DNA of 63,949 nucleotides from an uncultured Ruminococcus sp. (GTDB lineage: Bacteria; Bacillota; Clostridia; Oscillospirales; CAG-272), in the NCBI GenBank assembly GCA_905202255.1, contig CAJKRH010000005.1, positions 1 to 63,949 on the forward strand, in the 5' to 3' direction. Made by a program: the position numbers and the translations under genes. This document shows positions 8,487-17,035 of this stretch, one piece after another. The stretch's first letter is position 1. Each line of letters begins with the position of its first letter. The notes below the pieces were generated by a model. That model did not search any database and was not told the DNA's origin. It saw nothing but the letters and a program-made list of their open reading frames with translations.

Positions 8487-9845
8487 TCAGCCGAGCTCGG
8501 AAATTCTCTTCTCCAGCTCTGCCTTTCTCTCTTCATATCCGGGCTTGCCGAGGAGCGCGAACATATTTTTCTTGTACGCTTCAACGCCGGGCTGGTTGAA
8601 GGGGTTTACACCGAGCAGGTAACCGGAAACGGCGCAAGCTTTCTCGAAGAAGTATACGAGATAGCCGAAATCGTATGCGCTTCTGGAATCAAGCTCGAGC
8701 ACGATATTCGGAACGCCGCCGTCGGTATGCGCGAGCACCGTACCGAGGAAAGCCTTCTGATTTACGGTATTTACGGATTTGCCCGCGAGGAAGCCGAGCC
8801 CGTCGGCATCGTCCTTGTCGGAGGGAACGACGAAGCCGTCCTCATTATTGATATTGATGACCGTTTCAAACATCACTCTCTCGCCCTCCTGAATGAACTG
8901 ACCGATGGAGTGAAGGTCTGTGGAATATGTCGCGGAGGAGGGATAAATGCCCTTGCCGTCCTTGCCCTCGCTCTCGCCGAAGAGCTGCTTCCACCATTCG
9001 CAGGTCATAGTGAGTGCGGGGTCGTTTACCGCAAGGATTTCAACGCTCTTTGCACCTCTGTATTTGCTTCCGCGATAGAGCAGATTGCGAACGGCTGCAT
9101 ACTTGAGGCAGTCGTTGGTTTCAAAGTCCTCGCCCGCAAAATCGGCATAAGCCTTTGCCGCACCAGCAAGCATCTCATCTATATCCGCGCCCGAAACGGC
9201 GATGGGAAGCAGACCTACCGCGCTGAGAACGGAGTATCTGCCGCCGATATCGTCGTCTACAACGAAGCTGTCATAGCCGAATTCGTTTACCTGAGAGCGG
9301 AGCGCGCCCTTTGCCTTATCCGTGGTAACAAAAATTCTGTCCTTGATTCCGTCCTCGCCGTATTTCTTTATGAGCAGGTCGCGGAATATGCGGAAAGCTA
9401 TCGCAGGCTCTGTCGTCGTGCCGGATTTTGATATTACATTTATGCAGATATCTTTTCCTTCGCATATAGAAAGTATATCCTGAAGATGCGCGGAAGATAT
9501 GTCATTTCCGACGAAATAAATATCGGGCGTATCCTTTTTCTTATTATTGTAGAAGGCGCCGTGAACAAACTCTATAGCGGCGCGTGCTCCGAGATAGGAG
9601 CCGCCGATACCGATGACTATGAGGACGTCGCAGGAGCTTTTTATCTTCTCCGCCGCAGCCTTTATGTGTTCGATATTCGCCTTGTCATAAGTAACGGGGA
9701 GGTCAAGCCAGCCGAGAAAATCGTTTCCCGCTCCCGTGCGCCCTGTAAGCGTTTCAGCCGCGCGGATCGTCTCCTCCTTGATGGAGCTGAGCTCGTTTGT
9801 TCCGAGCAGTCCTCCGAGATATTTGTCCGAAAATCTGATTGCCAT
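8487..9845 (-). CDS. pgi: Glucose-6-phosphate isomerase
   Basis: Pgi interconverts glucose 6-phosphate and fructose 6-phosphate in glycolysis and gluconeogenesis. The 452-residue protein is of the short bacterial type, with the conserved block GIGGSYLGARAAIEF near residues 80-94, the SKSGTTTEPAIAFR substrate-phosphate loop and GGRYSVLSAVGLLP. The C-terminal block with QPGVEAYKKNMF provides the active-site lysine region. Length and motifs are normal. It is 41 bases downstream of a small cysteine-containing ORF and may share its transcript. Confidence 0.96.
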   Translation of the reverse strand: MAIRFSDKYLGGLLGTNELSSIKEETIRAAETLTGRTGAGNDFLGWLDLPVTYDKANIEHIKAAAEKIKSSCDVLIVIGIGGSYLGARAAIEFVHGAFYNNKKKDTPDIYFVGNDISSAHLQDILSICEGKDICINVISKSGTTTEPAIAFRIFRDLLIKKYGEDGIKDRIFVTTDKAKGALRSQVNEFGYDSFVVDDDIGGRYSVLSAVGLLPIAVSGADIDEMLAGAAKAYADFAGEDFETNDCLKYAAVRNLLYRGSKYRGAKSVEILAVNDPALTMTCEWWKQLFGESEGKDGKGIYPSSATYSTDLHSIGQFIQEGERVMFETVININNEDGFVVPSDKDDADGLGFLAGKSVNTVNQKAFLGTVLAHTDGGVPNIVLELDSRSAYDFGYLVYFFEKACAVSGYLLGVNPFNQPGVEAYKKNMFALLGKPGYEERKAELEKRISELG

Positions 9846-9886
9846 TTTTTATTACCTCTTTCTGAAAAAAATTTTCATTATTAGTT

Positions 9887-10090
9887 TCAAATAGTTATTC
9901 CCGTGCCGTCGCCGTCATGCGCTTCGTCCGTGCGCCCGCATGAGGCGCGCTCGTCCGAGCGGCAAAGATGAGCCGAGAGGCACTTTCTTTTCTGTGCACC
10001 GCTTTTGTCCACCGTAGACATGACAAAAACATTGTCGTCTATATTCGGGCAGTAGTGCGCGGTAAGCTCCGCTTTCCTTTTTTCCGACAT
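9887..10090 (-). CDS. Small cysteine/histidine-containing protein (67 aa)
   Basis: This small ORF has a very good ribosome site (CGGAGG five bases before ATG 10090-10088), which is the main reason to call it. Residues HYCPNI, RKCLSAHLC and ASCGRT give four cysteines spaced like a minimal metal-binding protein, a type common in Clostridia. It has no membrane segment. Neighbours are a zinc-ribbon protein upstream and pgi downstream, neither of which suggests a role. Function unknown. Confidence 0.65.
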   Translation of the reverse strand: MSEKRKAELTAHYCPNIDDNVFVMSTVDKSGAQKRKCLSAHLCRSDERASCGRTDEAHDGDGTGITI

Positions 10091-10160
10091 ATTTCCTCCG
10101 AATTTTTTGATATATTTGATATATAGGTATTATGTCGCAAAAGTCATTTTATATCCGATA

Positions 10161-10595
10161 TCAGATATTTTTCTCCATTTCATCTGTCGGAGCAAAGTTT
10201 ATTTCCCAATCCGTAAATGAGCCGAGCGTTCCGCAATTTGTGCAACGGTTTCCTATGTAAACCCATTTCACATCGCCGTCTTCTCTGCGTATAAAGCCGA
10301 CTTTCATGTTAAAAGACCCGCTGTCTTTACATACGGGGCACTTCTGAAATTCCGGACTTGATTCTTCCCATATGTCCTCACAATCAAGGATAATCTTTTC
10401 TTCCCCGCATCTCGTGCACTTTATCTGAACGGTGCTTTCCACATTATCGAGGTTCACTTCAAATGCGTCGTTTCCGCACGAGTGACATATGACCGGCTTG
10501 ATATCGATATCATCGCACCCGGAATACAGGCGAAGATATTCGTCAATATCATCGGCAGAAAAGCCTCTCCAGAATTTTTTGGTCTTGTCAATCAT
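10161..10595 (-). CDS. Double zinc-ribbon hypothetical protein
   Basis: The 144-residue acidic protein carries two CxxC pairs forming a first zinc ribbon (CHSCG near residue 37, CTRCG near 60) and a second set (CPVC near 87, CTNC near 117). Zinc ribbons of this arrangement are seen in RNA-polymerase-like and nucleic-acid-binding proteins, but I do not recognise the family. The ATG at 10595 is preceded by AGGAG. There is no signal peptide. It lies between a TtcA-family gene and a small cysteine protein on the same strand, so it is probably part of a loose operon. Confidence 0.7.
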   Translation of the reverse strand: MIDKTKKFWRGFSADDIDEYLRLYSGCDDIDIKPVICHSCGNDAFEVNLDNVESTVQIKCTRCGEEKIILDCEDIWEESSPEFQKCPVCKDSGSFNMKVGFIRREDGDVKWVYIGNRCTNCGTLGSFTDWEINFAPTDEMEKNI

Positions 10596-10644
10596 TGCTT
10601 TTTCCTCCTGAGTTCTGTTTTTTCAAGTCAGTCGGGCAATTTCT

Positions 10645-11424
10645 TTATTCTTCCCCGTCGTCATCGCTGTAGTGTTTGAGACGCGACTCGCGGAAGCCGT
10701 CTACGCCCGCTCTCTGCATTGCACCGAATATCCTGTGGCGCAGTCCCCTGTTGTCCTTTTCCAGTCCGAGCAGGAGCTGCTTCATCTCCTCGCGCTCCGT
10801 GTGCTTGTTTGCGGGGCATGAGCTTTCCACCACAGGCAGATCGGCGTGCAGGGCGAAATATTTTATATCCTTTTCCTGCGCGTATACGAGCGGACGGATA
10901 ACCGTGATATCACTGCGGTCAAGATATGTGACGGGCGCGAAACAGCCTATTCTCCCCTCGTAGAAAAGATTGAGCATGAAAGTCTGCACCGCATCGTCGA
11001 AATGATGACCGAGCGCCACCTTGTTGCAACCGAAAGATTTTGCCGCATCGTTTAGCATTCCGCGGCGAAGCTTGGCGCAGAGCGAGCAGGGATTGTTCTC
11101 TTTTCTTATATCAAAAACTATCTTCGCTATATTGGACGGCACTACGCGATATTCCACATGAAGCCTGCGGCAAAGCTCCTCCACCTCGGAATAATCCGTC
11201 GGTTTGCGTCCCCCGCCGAGGTCGTCGAATTTCATATCTATCGTTATCGCCATCAGTTCGAATTTCTTCGGATAAAAGCGGCGGAGTTCCGCCATTGTCC
11301 AGAGGAGCGAAAGCGAATCCTTGCCCGCAGAAACACCGACGGCTATCTTATCGCCCTCTTCTATCATTGAGTAATCGTCAGCCGCGCGCCGCGCATAGCT
11401 GAGCAGTCTTTTCAAGCCCTTCAA
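10645..11424 (-). CDS. TtcA-family tRNA sulfurtransferase (PP-loop ATPase)
   Basis: The 259-residue protein resembles TtcA, which makes 2-thiocytidine at position 32 of tRNA using an Fe-S cluster and ATP. It has the PP-loop VGVSAGKDS near residue 30 (Ala in place of the usual second Gly), the PCSLC pair near residue 115, and a third cysteine in SSCPANKHTERE near residue 205. These three cysteines match the cluster ligands of TtcA. The start is taken as TTG 11424-11422, with GGGGA six bases upstream; no ATG fits the conserved N-terminus. A related TtcA-like paralogue with another substrate cannot be excluded. Confidence 0.85.
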   Translation of the reverse strand: MKGLKRLLSYARRAADDYSMIEEGDKIAVGVSAGKDSLSLLWTMAELRRFYPKKFELMAITIDMKFDDLGGGRKPTDYSEVEELCRRLHVEYRVVPSNIAKIVFDIRKENNPCSLCAKLRRGMLNDAAKSFGCNKVALGHHFDDAVQTFMLNLFYEGRIGCFAPVTYLDRSDITVIRPLVYAQEKDIKYFALHADLPVVESSCPANKHTEREEMKQLLLGLEKDNRGLRHRIFGAMQRAGVDGFRESRLKHYSDDDGEE

Positions 11425-11457
11425 AATAAATCCCCATTATAATTACATTTTCAATAT

Positions 11458-11486
11458 ATAATAACAGAAAATCCTTGCTTTTTCAA
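11458..11486 (-). promoter_or_regulatory. Sigma-A promoter of the TtcA-family gene
   Basis: TTGAAA (11486-11481), a 17-base spacer and TATTAT (11463-11458) on the minus strand, about 30 bases upstream of the TTG start codon. Confidence 0.55.
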
Positions 11487-11556
11487 TAGGATTTTTCAAA
11501 AATCTTCTTATATTTTTTCTCCGGTTTGCGGCTTTCACACAAGTGATTGCATGAAC

Positions 11557-11582
11557 GTCGCAAAATATTGACATATTGCGAC
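11557..11582. promoter_or_regulatory. Inverted-repeat operator around the -35 of the ECF operon
   Basis: GTCGCAA (11557-11563) and TTGCGAC (11576-11582) are perfect inverted repeats separated by 12 bases. They bracket the -35 hexamer TTGACA of the ECF-operon promoter, so a bound dimer would block RNA polymerase. The binding protein is unknown; the LysR gene at the end of the operon is one candidate. Confidence 0.55.
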
Positions 11583-11596
11583 ATTTGTGATAATAT
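11568..11596 (+). promoter_or_regulatory. Consensus sigma-A promoter of the ECF/transcobalamin-like operon
   Basis: TTGACA (11568-11573), exactly 17 bases, then TATAAT-like TAATAT (11591-11596). The 5' leader would be about 45 bases. I found no B12-box or other cobalamin riboswitch sequence in it. Confidence 0.75.
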
Positions 11597-11649
11597 TATT
11601 GATGATATATCAGATATAGCTTATTTTAAAGTAAGAGGTGATAAACGGC

Positions 11650-13254
11650 ATGAAAAAAATTGCTCTGCGCATATTTGCCATAATCTTTGCGGCAACCTTT
11701 GCAGCCATGCTCCTCCCTGCCTCTCTCTGCGCGAAAAATATCCCCTCATGTGAAGAAATCCTCGGCATCGCGAAGGGTATCATCGAATATGAAAAATCCG
11801 CAAGCGGTTCGCGCGATTTTCTGCTCGACGATAAGCTCATCGCCGAAGCGGGCACACTCACGGCGACGGACTGGTATGCCTTTGCCATGGCAAGGCTGGG
11901 ACTTGATTTCGACCGCATCGCATATATTGCGACAGCTGAGGAAAATGTCGCCGCGAGGTATCGCGAAAGCGGCGCACTTGACCCCTCCCGTGCGACGGAA
12001 TGGCATCGCATCAGCCTCTGTCTGCTCGCCTGCGGCGGAGACCCTGCGGCAATAGTCACGGAAAAGGGCAACATCAATCTCATTTCCGACGGAGTATACA
12101 ACAGAGGGAATACCGCTCCGCTCGGCAGACAAGGAATAAACGGACTTATCTGGGGGCTTCTCGCACTGGACAGCATCGGTTATGATGTGCCGGAAGGCTC
12201 ACATGATACGCGTGAGAGTATCATCTCGGGCATTCTGTCGGAGGAGCTTCCGGATGGCGGCTTCTGCTTTTTGGGAAAAGAAGCCGATGCCGATATCACC
12301 GCCATGGCGTTGACGGCGCTCGCGCCTTATTACAATGACGAAACGCGCTACAATGTCACCGTGTCGGGAGAGGTGCGCAGTGTCGCCGTATGCGAAGTGG
12401 TCGACCGCGCCGTTGCTCTTCTTTCGGAAATGCAATGCGAAACGGGCGATTTCATGTCATTCGGCGCTTTCGGCGAGCGCAATTGCGAGAGCACCTGTCA
12501 GGTTGCGATAGCTCTGTGTACGCTCGGCATAGATCCTTTTTCCGACCCTCGCTTCGTAAAAAACGGAAATTCCGTATGGGACGGCATCATACGCTATCGC
12601 GGCGATGACGGCGGCTTCATTCATTCAATAGAGTCTCAGGCATCCGTCAATCGCGTGGTAAGCTATCAGGCGCTCTGCGCCATGGCGGCGCTTTACCGTT
12701 TTTGCAAAGGCTTAAGTCCGCTCTTTGACCTGCGCGACATGCAACCCGCAAAAGTTTCTTTTGAAGAAAGCGATGCCGCATATGTCGACGCTCTGCCCGA
12801 TATGCTAACGGGCGAATATTACACGCGCGTCGTCACCCTGCTTTATAAGGCAAAGCACACGGGAAATGCGGCATATGCAGAGAAGCTTACCGCCGCCAAA
12901 GCCGAAATCGACGGTATACGGCGCAAGATAAAATCGCTTAATGAAGATATAGACGCCCTGCCCGCGCCCGATAAGATTTCGCTTTCGGACAGAGGTACCG
13001 TTCTCGCGGCGGCAAAGGCATACGGTTCCCTTTCCGAATACGACAAAACGCTTGTCGTCGGCGCCGAAAGCCTTGCCGCGGCAAAGGCAAAAGTCGATAC
13101 TCTTTTCCGCACGCTTGTCCTTGCCGTGTCGCTTTCTGCGGCGGCAGTAGTTCTCGTGCTCTTTATCGTCCTGCGCATAAGGCACCGCATGACAAGGCGC
13201 CGCCGTGAAATGGACGAGCTGGCGGCGATGTATGAAAACGAGGATACAGAATGA
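11650..13254 (+). CDS. Secreted/anchored alpha/alpha-barrel (prenyltransferase-like repeat) protein
   Basis: This 534-residue protein starts at ATG 11650 (AGAGG about 10 bases upstream; the GTG at 11638 lies inside the ribosome site). It has a signal peptide (KKIALRIFAIIFAATFAAMLLPASLCA), a large helical-repeat region (about residues 40-370) of the squalene-cyclase/prenyltransferase toroid type, including LPDGGFCFLG and YRGDDGGFIHS motifs, a charged helical linker, and a C-terminal membrane helix (about 492-512) followed by a basic cytoplasmic tail. The same toroid forms the alpha domain of transcobalamin and intrinsic factor. Next to a DUF4430 gene and an ECF transporter, a role as an extracellular vitamin-capture protein is inferred. 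It overlaps the next gene by 4 bases. Confidence 0.75.
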   Translation: MKKIALRIFAIIFAATFAAMLLPASLCAKNIPSCEEILGIAKGIIEYEKSASGSRDFLLDDKLIAEAGTLTATDWYAFAMARLGLDFDRIAYIATAEENVAARYRESGALDPSRATEWHRISLCLLACGGDPAAIVTEKGNINLISDGVYNRGNTAPLGRQGINGLIWGLLALDSIGYDVPEGSHDTRESIISGILSEELPDGGFCFLGKEADADITAMALTALAPYYNDETRYNVTVSGEVRSVAVCEVVDRAVALLSEMQCETGDFMSFGAFGERNCESTCQVAIALCTLGIDPFSDPRFVKNGNSVWDGIIRYRGDDGGFIHSIESQASVNRVVSYQALCAMAALYRFCKGLSPLFDLRDMQPAKVSFEESDAAYVDALPDMLTGEYYTRVVTLLYKAKHTGNAAYAEKLTAAKAEIDGIRRKIKSLNEDIDALPAPDKISLSDRGTVLAAAKAYGSLSEYDKTLVVGAESLAAAKAKVDTLFRTLVLAVSLSAAAVVLVLFIVLRIRHRMTRRRREMDELAAMYENEDTE

Positions 13255-13802
13255 AAAAAGATATTCTCGCAATAGTCGCCGCAGTGCTTATCATAATCGT
13301 TCTCATCGGCGGCGTAGAAATTCAGTCCGTAGATGAATATTATCTCTCGCATATCGACGATATAAAGCCCGATTCGGAGACGGTTTTCCTCTCGATAAGG
13401 TGCGACAGCATTTTCGATAATTACGATAAGCTCGATGCCTCGCTGAAAAACGGCAACTATATCCCGCAAAACGGAATCATACTCGAAAAGACGGAATATG
13501 TCCTGCGCGACGGCGACACTGTATATGATGTGCTCGACCGCGTCCTGCGCTATAATAAGATTCAGGCGGAATATCGCGGAAGCAAAAAAGCCGCGCCCGG
13601 TGCGCTCTATGTCGCGGGCATAAACTATCTCTATGAATATTCATGCGGACCGCTCTCCGGCTGGATGTACCGTGTAAACGGCGTTTTTCCCTCGCAAAGC
13701 TGCGCCGAATACACGCTCTCGGACGGTGATGTGATTGAGTTTGTATATTCATGTGACCTCGGTCATGATATAGGGGAAAACGGAGGATACGGAAATGAAT
13801 GA
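13251..13802 (+). CDS. DUF4430 (transcobalamin-like beta domain) membrane-anchored protein
   Basis: The 183-residue protein has an N-terminal signal anchor (residues ~5-22) and a C-terminal DUF4430 domain, recognisable from YEYSCGPLSGWMYRVNG and the closing LSDGDVIEFVYSCDLG. DUF4430 corresponds to the beta domain of eukaryotic transcobalamin/intrinsic factor. Here the alpha-like barrel and the beta-like domain are on two adjacent genes joined by an ATGA overlap. The protein should face the outside of the membrane. Two cysteines in the domain might form a disulfide. A ligand has not been shown; corrinoid is an inference from fold and from the CbrT-like S component downstream. Confidence 0.82.
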   Translation: MKKDILAIVAAVLIIIVLIGGVEIQSVDEYYLSHIDDIKPDSETVFLSIRCDSIFDNYDKLDASLKNGNYIPQNGIILEKTEYVLRDGDTVYDVLDRVLRYNKIQAEYRGSKKAAPGALYVAGINYLYEYSCGPLSGWMYRVNGVFPSQSCAEYTLSDGDVIEFVYSCDLGHDIGENGGYGNE

Positions 13803-14685
13803 AAAAGTCATCGCCTTCGGTGCATTTCACCCTGTGCCGTCGTTTCTCTTTCTCATGTCGCTGATTGTCATCGCGGTTTTTATGGCAAATCCTGTCGCCG
13901 TCGGCATTCTGCTCCTCGGCGCCCTGCTTTTTTCCGCCGCGATACAGGGGAGAAGATTCTTCTCGGATATCGCATTTTATCTTGTGCTCTTCATCCTGCT
14001 CTCGCTTGCAAATCCTCTCTTTTCGCATAATGGTGCGACACCGCTTTTCTTTCTGAACGGCAATCCCGTAACGCTCGAGGCTGTACTCTACGGCGCGGAT
14101 ATCGCCGCCGTAATGATAACGGTGATTGTGTGGTGCAGGTGCTTTTCCGCAGTTATGACATCGGATAAGCTGATCTGTGTTTTCGGCGGCATCCTGCCGA
14201 AAATCTCGCTTGTGCTGACGATGGCACTGCGCTTTATCCCGCTTTTCAGGCGCAGGCATAAAGAGCTTTCCGACGCACAGAAAGCGACGGGCTATTACTC
14301 GGAAAAGGGGTTTGTATCAAAAATCGCCTGCAATGCGCGCATATTTTCCGCTCTTGTGACATGGGCGCTCGAGGGCACGGCGGACACCGCCGCGTCGATG
14401 AAGGCGCGTGGCTACGGATTGCGCGGCAGAACAAAATTCGCGCCGTTCCGCTTTACCGCGGGCGACGGAGTTCTCTCTTTCTGCGCCGCCGCGCTCGTTG
14501 CGGTTTCGGTTCTCGGCATCCGGCTCGGAATTTTCACCTTTTCTTTCTACCCGAGGGTAGAAAAAATAAGCTTTTCGCCCGTCGCCATATGCCTTTATGC
14601 GGCGCTCGCGGCATTTTCGCTTTTTCCCTTTATTTTCGAAGCAAAGGAGGCTCTCAGATGGAAATACTTGCGGTCAAAAATCTAA
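13795..14685 (+). CDS. ecfT: ECF transporter transmembrane component EcfT (CbiQ family)
   Basis: EcfT couples the two ATPases of an energy-coupling-factor transporter to the substrate-binding S component in the membrane. The 296-residue protein has several hydrophobic segments and the coupling-helix motif MKARGYGLRGRT near residue 205, where the Ala-Arg-Gly signature binds the ATPases. An additional upstream block RFIPLFRRRHKELSDAQKATG matches the first coupling helix. ATG 13795 has GGAGG seven bases upstream and overlaps the DUF4430 stop by 8 bases. The C-terminus overlaps the ATPase gene by 28 bases, indicating tight translational coupling. Confidence 0.93.
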   Translation: MNEKVIAFGAFHPVPSFLFLMSLIVIAVFMANPVAVGILLLGALLFSAAIQGRRFFSDIAFYLVLFILLSLANPLFSHNGATPLFFLNGNPVTLEAVLYGADIAAVMITVIVWCRCFSAVMTSDKLICVFGGILPKISLVLTMALRFIPLFRRRHKELSDAQKATGYYSEKGFVSKIACNARIFSALVTWALEGTADTAASMKARGYGLRGRTKFAPFRFTAGDGVLSFCAAALVAVSVLGIRLGIFTFSFYPRVEKISFSPVAICLYAALAAFSLFPFIFEAKEALRWKYLRSKI

Positions 14686-16322
14686 GCTTTTCATATCCCG
14701 ATGCTGCTTCTCCCGCGCTCGAAAACATTTCTTTTTCCGTTAGCGAGGGCGAATTTATCGTGCTCTGCGGAGAGTCCGGCTGCGGCAAAACAACACTGCT
14801 CCGTCTGCTCAAGCGCGAGTTTGCCCCCGCAGGAAAAATAAGCGGCGAAATTTCGCTTTTCAACAAGCCGCAGAGCGAACTCGACGAGCGTGCATCCGCC
14901 TCCGAAATAGGCTATGTCATGCAGAATCCGGAGACGCAGATTGTCACGGACAAGGTCTGGCACGAGCTTGCCTTCGGCATGGAGGGACTCGGCTTCGAGA
15001 GCGAAAAAATACGCCTTCGCGCAGGAGAAATGGCAGGCTATTTCGGCATAGACTCATGGTTTCGCGCAGATACGGCTTCTCTCTCGGGCGGGCAAAAGCA
15101 ACTGCTCTCGCTCGCTTCGGTCATGGCGCTCTCGCCGCGGCTTCTGCTTCTTGACGAGCCGACGGCGCAGCTTGACCCTGTCTCGGCATCGAATTTCATT
15201 TCCGATATTTACAGGCTGAACCGCGACCTCGGCGTAACGGTGATAATAGCCGAACACAGGCTCGAGGAACTTCTCCCGATAGCCGACCGCGCCGCCGTCA
15301 TGGAGTGCAGCAGACTGATTGCCTTTGACAGTCCGCGAGCCGTTTGCAATGCCCTCGGAAGCCGCCCGATAAGCGCGGGCTTTCCTGCCGCCTCAAGAAT
15401 ATCCGCGGCTCTCGCGGATAACGAAAAATCGCCGCTCACCGTGCGCGAAGGCAGGCGTTTTCTCTCTTCTCTCGATATTCGACGCGGCGCTTCTGTACCC
15501 GCCGACAAACCGTCAGACGGCGAAAGCGAAAATGCGGTGGAAATGAAAAATGTCTGGTTTCGCTATGAGCGAAATACGCCGGATATCCTGCGCGGGTTAA
15601 ATCTTTCCTTAAAGCGCGGCGAAATATTTTCTCTGCTCGGCGGAAACGGTGCCGGAAAAACCACCGTGCTGAAGGTTCTCAGCGGCATAGAAAAGCCATA
15701 TCGCGGAAAAATAAAGCTTCTCGGAAAAAATATAAAGGATTATCGCGGAAATGAGCTTCATTTTCATAATGTTGCGCTTCTCCCGCAAAATGTACGCGAT
15801 GTCTTTCTGCGCGATACGGTGGAGAGCGACCTTCGCGATATGTGCCGCGTGCTCGGATATTCCGCCGTGCAGGCTGATGAAAAGATGTCCGCCGTTTCCG
15901 AAAAACTCGGCATTTCCCGTCTTTTCGGAAAGCATCCGTATGACCTCTCCGGCGGCGAAGCGCAGAAATGCGCTCTTGCAAAGATTCTGCTCTCCGAGCC
16001 GAAGATTTTGCTTCTCGATGAGCCGACCAAAGGCATAGACGCTCATGCAAAGCTGATTTTGCGCGATATTCTCTTTTCACTGAAAAGAGAAGGCGTCACC
16101 GTTATTGCGGTCACTCACGATACCGAGTTTGCCGCAATCGCCTCGGACAAATGCGCCCTTTTCTTCGACGGAGAGGTGATTTCGCCCTCTTCGCCGCGAA
16201 ATTTTTTCAGCGGAAATGATTTCTATACCACGGCGGCAAGCCGCATTTCACGCGGCATATTCGAAAATACCGTCACAGTCGATGATGTGGTTCTTCTCGC
16301 GAAAGGAGAGGTTCACTCATGA
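14658..16322 (+). CDS. ECF transporter double ATPase (EcfA1-EcfA2 fusion)
   Basis: The 554-residue protein carries two complete ABC ATPase domains in one chain. The first has Walker A GESGCGKT at residues 38-45, signature LSGGQKQL and Walker B LLLLDEPT; the second has Walker A GGNGAGKT near residue 330, signature LSGGEAQK and LLLDEPTKG. A linker of about 50 residues (RRGASVPADKPSDGES) joins them. Most Firmicutes encode EcfA1 and EcfA2 separately, so this is a fused form. ATG 14658 is supported by AAAGGAGG seven bases upstream. It powers the EcfT/S-component pair encoded on either side. Confidence 0.92.
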   Translation: MEILAVKNLSFSYPDAASPALENISFSVSEGEFIVLCGESGCGKTTLLRLLKREFAPAGKISGEISLFNKPQSELDERASASEIGYVMQNPETQIVTDKVWHELAFGMEGLGFESEKIRLRAGEMAGYFGIDSWFRADTASLSGGQKQLLSLASVMALSPRLLLLDEPTAQLDPVSASNFISDIYRLNRDLGVTVIIAEHRLEELLPIADRAAVMECSRLIAFDSPRAVCNALGSRPISAGFPAASRISAALADNEKSPLTVREGRRFLSSLDIRRGASVPADKPSDGESENAVEMKNVWFRYERNTPDILRGLNLSLKRGEIFSLLGGNGAGKTTVLKVLSGIEKPYRGKIKLLGKNIKDYRGNELHFHNVALLPQNVRDVFLRDTVESDLRDMCRVLGYSAVQADEKMSAVSEKLGISRLFGKHPYDLSGGEAQKCALAKILLSEPKILLLDEPTKGIDAHAKLILRDILFSLKREGVTVIAVTHDTEFAAIASDKCALFFDGEVISPSSPRNFFSGNDFYTTAASRISRGIFENTVTVDDVVLLAKGEVHS

Positions 16323-17035
16323 AATTCAAATCGGCTTTTCCCTATATCACAGCCTTTGTGCTTGTGCCGCTCTGCATCGCCGTCGGAGTTTTTGCCTTCC
16401 GCGGCAAGGCATATCTGCCTGTTTCGGTATGCATCGCTCTGCTCTCATGCCTGCCGTTTTTCTTGGCTTTTGAAAAAAAGAACGGAAATGTTCAGCTCGC
16501 CGTGATACTCGCCGTGATGACGGCTCTCTCAGTGCTCGGCAGATTTGCTTTCGCGGCGATACCGCATTTCAAGCCCGTTTCGGCTATTGTGATAATCACG
16601 GGGATGTATCTCGGCGCGCAGTCCGGCTTTCTCTGCGGCGCGCTCTCGGCTGTCCTCTCAAATATTCTTTTCGGGCAGGGTCCGTGGACGCCTTTTCAGA
16701 TGCTCGCATGGGGTCTTATCGGGCTTTTTGCCGCCCTGCTCGGCGGTATTCTCAAAAAAAACAAAATCGCGCTTGCGGTTTTCGGTGCGCTCGCGGGCGT
16801 TTTCTACTCGCTTATCATGGATATATGGACAGTGCTCTGGTGGGAGGAATTTTCGCTCTCGCGCTATCTTGCCGCCATCGCCTCATCCGGCGTCGTCATG
16901 CTCATTTATGCCGCGTCAAATGTGATTTTTCTTCTGCTTCTCGCAAAGCCGACAGGAGAAAAGCTCAGGCGCGTGATGAAAAAATACGGGCTTGACAGCA
17001 GAACGCAAAATAACCACGGAAAGGAAAAAATATGA
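16319..17035 (+). CDS. ECF transporter S component, CbrT-like (predicted vitamin B12-type)
   Basis: The 238-residue integral membrane protein has about seven hydrophobic segments. The central part (PHFKPVSAIVIITG, then GALSAVLSNILFGQGPWTP and FQMLAWGLIG) resembles the S-component family that includes CbrT, the characterised Lactobacillus B12 transporter; I judge this from memory of the motif, not from an alignment. The last ~30 residues are hydrophilic and basic (cytoplasmic). It overlaps the ATPase gene by 4 bases and the LysR gene by 4 bases. Substrate prediction is supported by the transcobalamin-like genes at the head of the operon, but other vitamins remain possible. Confidence 0.8.
   Translation: MKFKSAFPYITAFVLVPLCIAVGVFAFRGKAYLPVSVCIALLSCLPFFLAFEKKNGNVQLAVILAVMTALSVLGRFAFAAIPHFKPVSAIVIITGMYLGAQSGFLCGALSAVLSNILFGQGPWTPFQMLAWGLIGLFAALLGGILKKNKIALAVFGALAGVFYSLIMDIWTVLWWEEFSLSRYLAAIASSGVVMLIYAASNVIFLLLLAKPTGEKLRRVMKKYGLDSRTQNNHGKEKI

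Noticed and set aside
11425..11649. Possible cobalamin riboswitch upstream of the ECF operon
   Set aside because: Searched by eye for the B12 box and conserved core; none present, and the leader after the promoter is only ~45 bases.
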